Origin: Arcanobacterium sp.
Lineage (GTDB): Bacteria > Actinomycetota > Actinomycetes > Actinomycetales > Actinomycetaceae
Assembly: GCA_022783665.1 (NCBI GenBank)
Contig: JALFZJ010000054.1
Span: 1-64,000 of the forward strand
Direction: 5' to 3'
DNA: 64,000 bases
Shown here: piece after piece, positions 47,154-55,872 of the stretch
How positions within the stretch are numbered: the stretch's first letter is position 1
Layout: each line of letters starts with the position of its first letter
The notes under the pieces: model-generated
What the model saw: the letters and a program-made list of their open reading frames with translations, nothing else
What the model was told of the DNA's origin: nothing
Database searches by the model: none
Translations under genes and position numbers: made by a program

Positions 47154-47567
47154 ATGCATAACGTACATAACGCTCTAGCTGCATCCGCGCACAATACGAT
47201 CAATCAGGATTCGCAATTGAAAGCCACACGTGAAGAGCGCGGTATGGTGACGGCTGAATGGGCGATTACTGCGCCGGTGTTCATTATGGCGGTGATAGTG
47301 TGTATCGTCGCGATTGTACATATGAATACCGAAGCGCAGGTAAGTAACGCGGCGCATGAGGCGGCGCGCATGTATGCGATCCATCAAGACGAGCGCGAAT
47401 CCGCTGCTCTTGCACGAGAGATTGCTGGCTCTGATGCGCAGGTAGAAATCACTACGCAAGGCGATCTTGCGCAGGTGACGGTCACTCAACCGCACGTTGG
47501 CCTCTTTTCAGTCTTTGGATATGAGTTCACCAACACGCAGAGCGTCGTACTTGAGCCATCTTTCTAA
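47154..47567 (+). CDS. TadE-family pseudopilin
   Basis: The 137-aa protein has the same cleavage-like motif as the pilin (Gly30|MVTAEW, Glu at +5) followed by the TadE membrane helix PVFIMAVIVCIVAI and an exported domain starting AQVSNAAHEAARMYA, the TadE signature. TadE proteins are minor pseudopilins that start or tether the Flp pilus. ATG 47154 follows GAAAGGTACGTATT. Position matches Rv3655c. Confidence 0.83.
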   Translation: MHNVHNALAASAHNTINQDSQLKATREERGMVTAEWAITAPVFIMAVIVCIVAIVHMNTEAQVSNAAHEAARMYAIHQDERESAALAREIAGSDAQVEITTQGDLAQVTVTQPHVGLFSVFGYEFTNTQSVVLEPSF

Positions 47568-47641
47568 TTAGCTGCTTGGGCACGTCACATCCCATTACTA
47601 CGCAAATGAATCACACCCAGCTGCAGAGAGGAGAATGCACA

Positions 47642-48214
47642 ATGCGACGCCGAGTCAATTCATCGTATCGCGACGGTCGGCCACCCGGCAATGCGCGTAA
47701 ACTAACGTGCGCTAGGGCCGCAGAATCAACGCACGGCAGCACACAACTACTGCACGGCACCGCTTCAGAACGCGCACATGGCAATGAGCAACCAACCCAC
47801 GATAATGCAGCGGAATCAGCGCAGAGCAGCTGTGCTGAACCAGCACACACCGGTGCCGCAGAACCAGGAATGGTGACGGGTTTTGTAGCCGTAGCGATAC
47901 TCGCGATAGTGAGTATTTCATTGCTCGTAGTGCAGGGCACCCACGCCGTGGCGCTCGCGGTGGATGCGCAAAACCGCGCAGATCTTGCCGCGATTTCCGC
48001 GGCTCAAGACTACCTCGGTGGAAAAAGCGAAGAAGAATCATGTGCCCGCGCCACCGCGAACGCTCATGGGTTCGAGACGCGCTGCATCCGCAGAGCAGAG
48101 AACTTCACCATTACCCTATCGAAAGCTGGTTCGGTGCCGTGGATCCTGCCGAGAATTGAAGCAGAAGCAACGGCAGGCCCAGTATCGGTAAGCCTTGACT
48201 CGCTCGTTAAGTAA
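47642..48214 (+). CDS. Second TadE-like protein (Rv3654c type, helicase/secretion neighbourhood)
   Basis: The 190-aa protein has a 76-residue His/Ser/Ala-rich leader, then Gly76|MVTGFVAVAILAIVSISLLVVQG, a membrane helix with the GMVT motif but no Glu at +5. An exported domain with ALAVDAQNRADLAAISAAQDYL and two Cys follows, as in Rv3654c-family proteins. It probably acts as a TadF-like minor pseudopilin. ATG 47642 follows CAGAGAGGAG. The leader is far longer than in the other two pseudopilins and low-complexity. Confidence 0.78.
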   Translation: MRRRVNSSYRDGRPPGNARKLTCARAAESTHGSTQLLHGTASERAHGNEQPTHDNAAESAQSSCAEPAHTGAAEPGMVTGFVAVAILAIVSISLLVVQGTHAVALAVDAQNRADLAAISAAQDYLGGKSEEESCARATANAHGFETRCIRRAENFTITLSKAGSVPWILPRIEAEATAGPVSVSLDSLVK

Positions 48215-48318
48215 TTGGCTCGTTCACTTCTGCTCGCTCAACGCTGCCCATTAACCGCTGCGTCACCTATTGGCGTCTCTTGTAGCATCCGGATGATGAG
48301 CTATTGCGTGCTGGGGTA

Positions 48319-48381
48319 TAGCTATAGCGCGCCGGCGAGTAACTGTAGTGCGCTGCCCAGTAGCTATAGCACACTGGCGAG
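48319..48381. repeat. Three tandem 21-bp repeats at the helicase 3' end
   Basis: Units 48319-48339, 48340-48360 and 48361-48381 share the pattern TA(g/a)CT(a/g)TAG(c/t)GC(g/a)C..GC(g/c)(g/c)(c/a)AG. The third unit contains the stop and last codons of the helicase gene, and the other two lie just beyond it. Confidence 0.7.
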
Positions 48382-50748
48382 CAGCTCAAGCAAAGTAATA
48401 GCCCCACCTTTCGACAATGGCGAATTATTATTGCCGCATTTTGGCGATTGTACGCACTTCGGGCAACCCGCCTCACACTCGCAGTTCCGCAGCCGATTCA
48501 GTGTGGCCTCCACCCAATCGAAAGCCGCATAAAAGCCACGCTCGGCACACCCCGAACCTCCGGCTTCGGCGTCATGAATAATCACTGTGGGATTGCCAGT
48601 ATCAGGATGAATCGCGGTAGACATTCCGCCAAGATCCCAGCGATCACACGTAGCAAAAAGAGGAAGCAATGCAATCATCGTATGCTCTGCTGCATGCAGA
48701 GCCCCAGGTAGAATGGCCGCATCTAACCCGAGACGGCGAGCAGCAAGGGCATCCATCGTAAACCACACGCCCGTCGTCTCAAATTGGCGTTGAGGCATCT
48801 GCAAGGGCACAGTTCCGAGATAAAGGCCATCTCGAGCCCGATGCACATCATAGGAAACCACGCGGTTGCGCACAGAAACCGTGCCATAGTTCCATGTGAC
48901 GCCTCGCATCTCGCGGCTTTCCTCAGTGTGCACAATATCTACGAAGTTTTCCTCCGTGGGATAAGTGCGAATTTCTTCATCGCGGTGATGATGCACAAGC
49001 GCAACATCACCTTCACGTTGCTCTACTTCAAAAGGCACGCCCTGATGTATGTAGATCGCACCCGGATAGGCGGTGAGATCTACTTGCGAGGAATCGATAG
49101 TGCCAAGCAGTGAGCCGTCCTCAGAGTCGATAATGTTCACGTTCTGCGCTTCGCCGCGCACATCCACAAGCGAATGAGCAGAGATATGGAGGGATGTATT
49201 CCAAAACCACCCATTCGGGCGGCGCTTCAATAGCTGCTGCGCTTCCAGCTCGGCGAAGTACTGGGTATCGGGCAGGCCAAACACTTCGGCATCCTCAGGA
49301 GTTAGAGGCAGCTCTGCAGCCGCTGAGCACAGATGGTTGGGCAAAATCCACGGGTTATGCGGATCAAAAACGCTTACTTCAGCTGAAGAGTCTGTAAGCT
49401 GTTCAGGATGCTCCACCATGAACTGGTCGAGTGGATTATCGCGTGCGATGAAAATGCCAAGGCCTTCACCTCCGGCGCGCCCAGCCCGGCCGATCTGCTG
49501 CTGGAAGGAGGCGTGGGTGCCAGGCCAGCCCGTCACAATTACCGCGTCGAGATTAGGAATATCGATGCCGAGTTCGAGGGCAGACGTGGTAGCCAGGGCC
49601 TGCAGCTCACCAGAGCGTAGCCTGCGTTCAAGTTCGCGCCGCTCTTCAGGGAGGTAGCCGCCGCGATATGCGGCCACGCGGTCTTCAAGATGGGGCGCTC
49701 GGCGATGCAAGGTATTCTGTGCAACCTCAGCCACGCGTTCAGTGCCTGGGCGCGAGCGCACAAAAGTGAGCACTTGGGCTCCTTCAGCTACGAGAGTCGC
49801 CGTTACGTCGCCGGCCTCCGTATTTGCACTGCGGCGCATAAAATCCATGTTGTGTGTGACGGCGTTCAGCACGAGGTCTTCGTCCGTGCGATCGTCTCCA
49901 TCACCGCCTTGAACCCGTGGAAACTCTTTGCATTGCATGGCAGCGACTGTGCGCTCCCCGCGAGGTGAGCCATCGCGCGTCACGGAGCGCACAGCGCCAA
50001 AAGCATCGCCAATGAAACGTAAGGCAACGGCGTCTGGCTCGGCAGAGGTAGCAGAAAGGAAAAGCACATGTGGATCGGCTCCGTAGTGGCGTGCGAGGCG
50101 CAACAGCCTGCGCATAATCAGTGCCACATTCGCTCCAAATCGGCCGCGATAAGAGTGGAACTCATCAATAACAATAAACCGCAGGCCGCGCAAGAATCTT
50201 CCCCACGCCTCGTGTCGAGAAAGCATAGCAAAATGAAGGAAATCAGGATTCGTGAGCACAATATCTGCATAGTCTCGTGCCCATAGACGCGTGGCGCGGT
50301 CAGCATCACCATCCACCGTGGCCACGCCAATACGAGCATTGGTGCGATGCGCGAGCTCCACCAAGTGATGCTCTTGGTCGGCAGCGAGTGCCTTGGTGGG
50401 TGAAAGATACAAAGTGGTGGGTTTGCGGCGGATCGTGGCAAACGAACTGCCTGAGTTGTGCTCACTATGATTCTCGATAGCCGCCAAGGCTGGCACCCAC
50501 GCAGCAAGCGACTTACCCGAACCAGTGCCAGTGGCAAGCACAGTATGATTCCCGCTGTAAAGTAGATCAGCAGCCTCGGCCTGATGGATCCACGGGCGGC
50601 TCGCTCCCAAAGGCGTAAGAGCATTGAGAAGACTATCTGGTACCCATTGCGGCCACTGGCCTAGCTCCTCTTCGCGTGCGGGCACCACATAATGGCCGGT
50701 GATCTGCCCGGGCGCATGGTGTGAAATCACGTCGAACAAGGAGCTCAT
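48364..50748 (-). CDS. DEAD/DEAH-box helicase with DUF1998 (MrfA/Rv3649 type)
   Basis: The protein of about 794 residues has Walker A ATGTGSGKSLA, the box IVIDEFHSYRG (DEFH), motif III FLSATSAEPD and a second RecA domain with ALELGIDIPNLD and QQIGRAGRAG. A C-terminal DUF1998 four-cysteine site (CECEAGCPKCVQSPKCG) follows. Bacillus MrfA of this type unwinds DNA 3' to 5' in mitomycin-damage repair. In actinobacteria this family is consistently encoded next to the Tad/CpaE genes. ATG 50748 (SSLFDVIS) or 50784 may start it. It is convergent with the TadE-like gene and divergent from topA. Confidence 0.9.
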   Translation of the reverse strand: MSSLFDVISHHAPGQITGHYVVPAREEELGQWPQWVPDSLLNALTPLGASRPWIHQAEAADLLYSGNHTVLATGTGSGKSLAAWVPALAAIENHSEHNSGSSFATIRRKPTTLYLSPTKALAADQEHHLVELAHRTNARIGVATVDGDADRATRLWARDYADIVLTNPDFLHFAMLSRHEAWGRFLRGLRFIVIDEFHSYRGRFGANVALIMRRLLRLARHYGADPHVLFLSATSAEPDAVALRFIGDAFGAVRSVTRDGSPRGERTVAAMQCKEFPRVQGGDGDDRTDEDLVLNAVTHNMDFMRRSANTEAGDVTATLVAEGAQVLTFVRSRPGTERVAEVAQNTLHRRAPHLEDRVAAYRGGYLPEERRELERRLRSGELQALATTSALELGIDIPNLDAVIVTGWPGTHASFQQQIGRAGRAGGEGLGIFIARDNPLDQFMVEHPEQLTDSSAEVSVFDPHNPWILPNHLCSAAAELPLTPEDAEVFGLPDTQYFAELEAQQLLKRRPNGWFWNTSLHISAHSLVDVRGEAQNVNIIDSEDGSLLGTIDSSQVDLTAYPGAIYIHQGVPFEVEQREGDVALVHHHRDEEIRTYPTEENFVDIVHTEESREMRGVTWNYGTVSVRNRVVSYDVHRARDGLYLGTVPLQMPQRQFETTGVWFTMDALAARRLGLDAAILPGALHAAEHTMIALLPLFATCDRWDLGGMSTAIHPDTGNPTVIIHDAEAGGSGCAERGFYAAFDWVEATLNRLRNCECEAGCPKCVQSPKCGNNNSPLSKGGAITLLELLASVL

Positions 50749-50847
50749 GTATATATTGTGTACGTTCTGTGCGTTGGTATGCACATGGTATGCACAGGCA
50801 AGCCACTTTGCCCGCTCGTGGGCGCAGTGCGCCCCACTCCAGGTGAG

Positions 50848-50882
50848 ATGAACGTCAGAGGTAAGAGCCTGAAATGAACGTC
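50848..50882. repeat. Direct repeat ATGAACGTC in the helicase-topA spacer
   Basis: ATGAACGTC occurs at 50848-50856 and 50874-50882, 26 bases apart start to start, within the 218-bp divergent spacer. It could be a pair of regulator half-sites. Confidence 0.35.
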
Positions 50883-51002
50883 TTAGTTTTTGGATGCACG
50901 CCCTATTGTATGTTTATGTAGTAGTCGGAAGTGGCGAACGCACACGCAGACATATTAGCGAGCGTGGTGTGAGAACTTGGCGAGACCTAAGAAGGGCGTA
51001 CA

Positions 51003-53696
51003 GTGACGAAGCTAGTGATCGTGGAGTCCCCCGCGAAAGCACGAACCATCGAGAAGTATCTCGGCGGTGACTATCGCGTGGAAGCAAGCGTTGGGCATAT
51101 CCGCGATCTGCCCAAGCCATCGGATCTTCCTGCCGATATGAAAAAAGGCCCATACGGGAAGTTCGCTGTAGACGTCGAAGGTGATTTCGATCCGTATTAC
51201 GTGGTGAATCCAGACAAGAAGAAGAAAGTCACCGAACTACGCAAAGCCATGAAAGACGCCGACGAGCTCTATCTCGCAACCGATGAGGATCGCGAGGGTG
51301 AAGCGATTGCATGGCATCTGCTCAATGTGCTTAAACCGAAGATCCCTGTGAAGCGTATGGTGTTTCACGAGATCACAAAAGAGGCCATTCAGCGTGCGCT
51401 CGGTAATACCCGTGAGCTTGATACTCAGCTTGTGGATGCGCAAGAGTCTCGAAGGATTCTCGATAGGCTGGTAGGTTACGAGGTTTCGCCGCTTCTGTGG
51501 CGTAAGGTGGCGCCGTCACTTTCGGCGGGCCGCGTACAATCAGTGACGACGCGTCTCGTGGTTGATCGAGAGCGTGAACGTATGGCTTTCGTGTCCGCCT
51601 CCTACTGGGATGTGCAGGTCAAGCTGAGCAAGAATGGCGAGGAGTTTTCTGCGAAGCTGCTCTCGCTCGATACTCGGCGCATCGCAACAGGTAAAGATTT
51701 CACGGATCACGGCGATCTCACGCAGAAAGCTACAAAGGAATCTGTGCAGATCCTCACCGAAGAATCTGCTGAAGCGATCGCTGACGCGCTCACGGGCAGT
51801 GAATCTAGCGTCGTCTCAGTGCAGACGAAGCCCTACACTCGCCGTCCGGCGCCTCCGTTCACTACCTCTACCTTGCAGCAAGAAGCATCGCGTAAGTTGC
51901 GGCTTTCTTCGCGCGATACAATGCGTTTGGCGCAATCCCTCTACGAAAACGGCTTCATTACGTATATGCGTACGGATTCGGTGAATCTCTCCAACGAAGC
52001 GATCAGTGCCGCAAGGGCGCAGATCAAAGAACTGTTCGCTCCAGGATCACTTCCCGATAAGCCGCGATACTATGCCGCAAAATCGAAGGGCGCACAAGAA
52101 GCTCACGAAGCTATTCGCCCCGCCGGCGATCATTTCCGCACGCCAGCGGAGGTGAAGTCTCGGTTGCAGGGGCGCGAGTTCGCACTCTACGAGCTGATCT
52201 GGAAGCGCACAATCGCCTCGCAAATGGCAGACGCGCGCGGCTCAACGGCGTCCGTGCGTCTCGCTGCGGATCTCGGCGGAGCAGGCGGAGCGCAAGAAGC
52301 AGTGCTCGGTGCTTCAGGCACGATCATCACTTTTCCTGGTTTTCTCGCAGCCTATGAGGAAAGCCGGGATCGTAAACGCTACGAGGATGCCCAAAACGCG
52401 AACCTACCTGAACTAATCGAGGGTGAGCAGGTGGCGAATGTGAAAGGCGAAGCAGCCGGCCATGAGACGGCTCCACCGCCACGCTACACAGAGGCCTCCC
52501 TTGTGAAAACCCTCGAAGAAAAAGGCATCGGGCGCCCGTCCACGTATGCCTCCACGATTTCCACGATTGTGGACCGCGGATACGTGCAACGTAAAGGGCA
52601 GGCGCTTGTGCCTACATGGCTCGCTTTTTCGGTGGTGCGTCTCCTCGAAGACAACCTCCCCAACCTTGTGGATTACGATTTCACCGCCGATATGGAGCAA
52701 GACCTCGATAATATCGCGGCAGGGCGTAGGGATCGCGTGGAGTATCTTTCCGATTTCTATCGCGGCGCTGACGGCAAACAAGGGCTTCGCGATCAAGTGG
52801 GGAGCCTTGGCGATATTGATGCGCGCTCGGTGAATACGATCACGATTGGCGATGGCATTGTGGTGCGCGTAGGCAGGTACGGGCCGTATATCCAAGAAAC
52901 GAATCCAGATGGCACGGAAGGCAGACGCGCGTCTGTGCCAACCGATGTGATGCCAGACGAGCTCACCGTGGAGAAGGCACGCGAGATCCTCGATTCTTCA
53001 CTCCAGGGTGACCGCGTGCTCGGCAATGATCCTGCCACAGGCTATCCGCTTGTGGTGAAGGATGGGCGGTTCGGGCCGTACGTCTCTGAAGTGCTTCCAG
53101 ACGACGCTGTGGCATACACGCCCACGGGTAAAGTCTCGAAGGTGAAACCAAAGCCACGGACGGCGTCACTATTCCGCTCCATGAACCCTGAGACGGTGAC
53201 GCTTGAGCAGGCGGTACAGCTGCTTTCGCTGCCTCGTACCCTCGGCCAGATCGATGGCGAAGATGTGACGGTACATAACGGGCGTTACGGGCCGTATATG
53301 AAAAAAGGAAGCGATTCGCGTTCCCTTGAAACGGAAGAGCAAATCTTTACCATCACTCTTGATGAAGCCGCGGAAATCTTTAAGCAGCCGAAGCAGCGTG
53401 GGCGTGCCGCGGCGAAGCCTCCACTCGCAGAGTTCGGGATCGATCCTGTATCGGGTGGAAAGATCGTGCTGAAAGACGGCCGCTTCGGCCCGTATGTGAC
53501 GGATGGCGAAACGAACGCATCGGTGCCACGCAGCGAGGATCTCAACCAGCTCACCGATGAGCGTGCTCGAGAGCTCCTTGTTGCGCGCCGGCTGAAGATC
53601 GCGGAGCAAGGTGGCACCACGTCTCGCAATAAGACGAAGCGCACGGTGAAGTCGGGAAAGAAAAAGACTGGCGCTAAAAAGGGCGGCACTAAGTAG
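51003..53696 (+). CDS. topA: DNA topoisomerase I
   Basis: The 897-aa type IA enzyme has the TOPRIM motifs VESPAKA (Glu8) and TDEDREGEA (Asp94, Asp96, Glu98) and the active tyrosine Tyr321 in TYMRTDSVNLS. The actinobacterial C-terminal domain has repeated GRFGPYV/GRYGPYM units (four visible), followed by a Lys/Arg-rich tail. It relaxes negative supercoils. Unlike Escherichia coli TopA, no zinc-finger cysteines are present, as is usual for actinobacteria. GTG 51003 follows AAGAAGGGCGTACA. tmk starts 12 bp after the stop. Confidence 0.96.
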   Translation: MTKLVIVESPAKARTIEKYLGGDYRVEASVGHIRDLPKPSDLPADMKKGPYGKFAVDVEGDFDPYYVVNPDKKKKVTELRKAMKDADELYLATDEDREGEAIAWHLLNVLKPKIPVKRMVFHEITKEAIQRALGNTRELDTQLVDAQESRRILDRLVGYEVSPLLWRKVAPSLSAGRVQSVTTRLVVDRERERMAFVSASYWDVQVKLSKNGEEFSAKLLSLDTRRIATGKDFTDHGDLTQKATKESVQILTEESAEAIADALTGSESSVVSVQTKPYTRRPAPPFTTSTLQQEASRKLRLSSRDTMRLAQSLYENGFITYMRTDSVNLSNEAISAARAQIKELFAPGSLPDKPRYYAAKSKGAQEAHEAIRPAGDHFRTPAEVKSRLQGREFALYELIWKRTIASQMADARGSTASVRLAADLGGAGGAQEAVLGASGTIITFPGFLAAYEESRDRKRYEDAQNANLPELIEGEQVANVKGEAAGHETAPPPRYTEASLVKTLEEKGIGRPSTYASTISTIVDRGYVQRKGQALVPTWLAFSVVRLLEDNLPNLVDYDFTADMEQDLDNIAAGRRDRVEYLSDFYRGADGKQGLRDQVGSLGDIDARSVNTITIGDGIVVRVGRYGPYIQETNPDGTEGRRASVPTDVMPDELTVEKAREILDSSLQGDRVLGNDPATGYPLVVKDGRFGPYVSEVLPDDAVAYTPTGKVSKVKPKPRTASLFRSMNPETVTLEQAVQLLSLPRTLGQIDGEDVTVHNGRYGPYMKKGSDSRSLETEEQIFTITLDEAAEIFKQPKQRGRAAAKPPLAEFGIDPVSGGKIVLKDGRFGPYVTDGETNASVPRSEDLNQLTDERARELLVARRLKIAEQGGTTSRNKTKRTVKSGKKKTGAKKGGTK

Positions 53697-53708
53697 GTGA
53701 ATGGCGAT

Positions 53709-54353
53709 ATGGCGCGTGGGCTTTTCATCTCTTTTGAAGGCGGCGACGGCACAGGGAAAACGACTCAGATTGGTGAACTATCACGCTGGCTTCGCGAGCT
53801 GGGATATACGGTTGTCACCTCCCGTGAGCCGGGAGGTACGGAGCTGGGTAATCAGATCCGCGAACTCTTGCTACACAGTGGTGAGGTGAGCGAGCGTGCA
53901 GAAGCGCTCCTGTTCGCTGCGGATCGAGCCCATCACGTGGCTACAAAAATCCGCCCGGCTCTAGAACGTGGCGAAGTAGTGATCACTGATAGGTACTTTG
54001 ATTCCTCTATCGCGTATCAAGGCGCCGCGCGCGAACTCGATGCTACTCAGGTGAAAAAGCTCTCGCTGTGGGCGACGGGCAATCTCGTGCCCCGCGCAAC
54101 GATTCTTTTAGACGCCGCTGTGGAAGAAAGCGCCGCGCGTGTGGGTGGCACAAAGGATCGCCTTGAGGCAGAAGGAGTGAGCTTCCACCAGCATGTGCGT
54201 GAGAAGTATCTTCAGCTGGCTGCGGAAGAACCCGAAAGATTCCATGTAGTAGATGCTCAGGGTACGATTTCTGCTATTGCGCATCAGATTCGCCAGATTG
54301 TAGAGCCGCTACTTGCCGAGGCTGAGCTAGAACGCGGAGGCGTGGCACGGTGA
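53709..54353 (+). CDS. tmk: Thymidylate kinase
   Basis: The 214-aa kinase has Walker A FEGGDGTGKTTQ, the TSREPGGTELG loop, the DRYFDSSIAYQG motif and the LID Arg region. It phosphorylates dTMP to dTDP. ATG 53709 follows AGGTGAATGGCGAT; GTG 53697 is an alternative. It is in an operon with topA upstream and holB downstream, the latter overlapping by four bases. Confidence 0.95.
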   Translation: MARGLFISFEGGDGTGKTTQIGELSRWLRELGYTVVTSREPGGTELGNQIRELLLHSGEVSERAEALLFAADRAHHVATKIRPALERGEVVITDRYFDSSIAYQGAARELDATQVKKLSLWATGNLVPRATILLDAAVEESAARVGGTKDRLEAEGVSFHQHVREKYLQLAAEEPERFHVVDAQGTISAIAHQIRQIVEPLLAEAELERGGVAR

Positions 54354-55660
54354 GCGTATTCGATGAGCTCGTAGGGCAGAGCGCGGTAGTGGCCGAGCTG
54401 AAACGTGCCGCTGAAGCCGCACGCGCAGCCAACCTCGGGCGCGAGGCGGATGTATCAAGCGATGCTGGCGCTCCGCGTCACGCTCAGGCCGCACGTTCAG
54501 GCAACGCAGGGCAGGAAACCCACACTGGCCTCAGCTCAGCAGCAATGAGCCACGCCTGGCTTTTCACCGGCCCGCCAGGATCAGGGCGATCCACAGCAGC
54601 GCGAGCCCTAGCGGCGTCTTTACTATGCACCGGCGAGGTGCCAGGGTGCGGTGAATGCAGTGCGTGCAAAGCTGTGATGGAGGCGAACCATCCAGACGTC
54701 TCTAGCCTCTCAACAGATCTGGTATCGATCACCATCGCGCAAGTTCGTGAACTGGTAGCGAAATCCTACCTTGCGCCAAGTTCCGGGGCGTACCGCGTGT
54801 TCATTATCGAGGACGCCGATCGCATGGTCGTAAACACGACGAACGTGCTTCTTAAAGCGATCGAGGAGCCAGCCGAATCTACCGTGTGGATGTTATGCAC
54901 GGCAAACGTGGCAGACGTACTCCCTACCATCCGCTCCCGCTGCCGCAACGTGAATCTCGTAACCCCAAGCGTGGAAGATGTGGCTGCGCGGCTCGTAGAA
55001 ACCGACGCAGTAGACCCTGATCAGGCATTAATCGCTGCCCGCGTGGCACAATCACATATCGGCGTGGCACGTGCGCTCGCTACAGATCCTGAGGCCGCCG
55101 AATTGCGCCGAAATACGCTCGGACTTGTAGGGAGAATCGAAGGTGTTGGCGATGCCGTACTGGCAGCCGGAGCCTTACTTGATCCTGAATACATGTATGG
55201 CCGCTCGAGCGAAGCACAAGACGCCAAAGCTGCCGATAAAGCTGCGCAGAAAGCGGCCGATGAGCAGGCGAAAGCGGAGGAGGAACGGCTCGCCCAGGCG
55301 ATGGGTTTAGAGGCCGACGCGAAAATACCGAAGTTGGTGCGCGATCAGGCAGGGTTCAGTGCTGAGGATATGAGACGCCGCAAAACCCGAACCCAACGCG
55401 ATCGGCTAGATCGCGAACTGCTCTATATCGCATCGTATTTCAGGGACGTGCTGATAGTGCACTCGCAGGCCACAGTGGATCTTATTAATGAAGACTTTCG
55501 CGATTCGATTGAGAATGCGGCGAGCATGATTTCTCAGCAAGATACGATCGGTATCATGGATGCGTTAGACGCTGCGCGCACGCGAATCGCGGCGAATGTG
55601 GCGCCGCAGCTCGCCCTTGAAGCAGCGCTGATTACGATCGTGGAGGCGAAGGCTCACTAA
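54350..55660 (+). CDS. holB: DNA polymerase III delta-prime subunit
   Basis: The 436-aa AAA+ clamp-loader subunit has the P-loop GPPGSGRST (Arg in place of Lys, usual in actinobacterial delta-prime) and a zinc module LLCTGEVPGCGECSAC. An SRC-like arginine-finger segment is TIRSRCRNV. It opens and loads the sliding clamp. An unusual low-complexity insert (about residues 28-65) splits the first helix from the P-loop, and an Ala/Lys/Glu coiled region (about 285-325) precedes the collar domain. GTG 54350 overlaps the tmk stop (GTGA). Confidence 0.93.
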   Translation: MSVFDELVGQSAVVAELKRAAEAARAANLGREADVSSDAGAPRHAQAARSGNAGQETHTGLSSAAMSHAWLFTGPPGSGRSTAARALAASLLCTGEVPGCGECSACKAVMEANHPDVSSLSTDLVSITIAQVRELVAKSYLAPSSGAYRVFIIEDADRMVVNTTNVLLKAIEEPAESTVWMLCTANVADVLPTIRSRCRNVNLVTPSVEDVAARLVETDAVDPDQALIAARVAQSHIGVARALATDPEAAELRRNTLGLVGRIEGVGDAVLAAGALLDPEYMYGRSSEAQDAKAADKAAQKAADEQAKAEEERLAQAMGLEADAKIPKLVRDQAGFSAEDMRRRKTRTQRDRLDRELLYIASYFRDVLIVHSQATVDLINEDFRDSIENAASMISQQDTIGIMDALDAARTRIAANVAPQLALEAALITIVEAKAH

Positions 55661-55872
55661 GTACTGATATTGTGAAGCATATGGTTGGGGGCGCGTGCGG
55701 TTACATGCTGCGCGGCTATATACGTATCGGGTGCTCGTGATTGGCGCGTGGTGCACGTCCTGCATGAGGAGTCGCTGCGTATAGCTTGGCTGCGTATATA
55801 TCGCGGGATCGTAGTGCCTGCCACATCGTATTTGGTGGTGAAAGCGCGTGGTGCGCGATGGGGAGAGAATAA

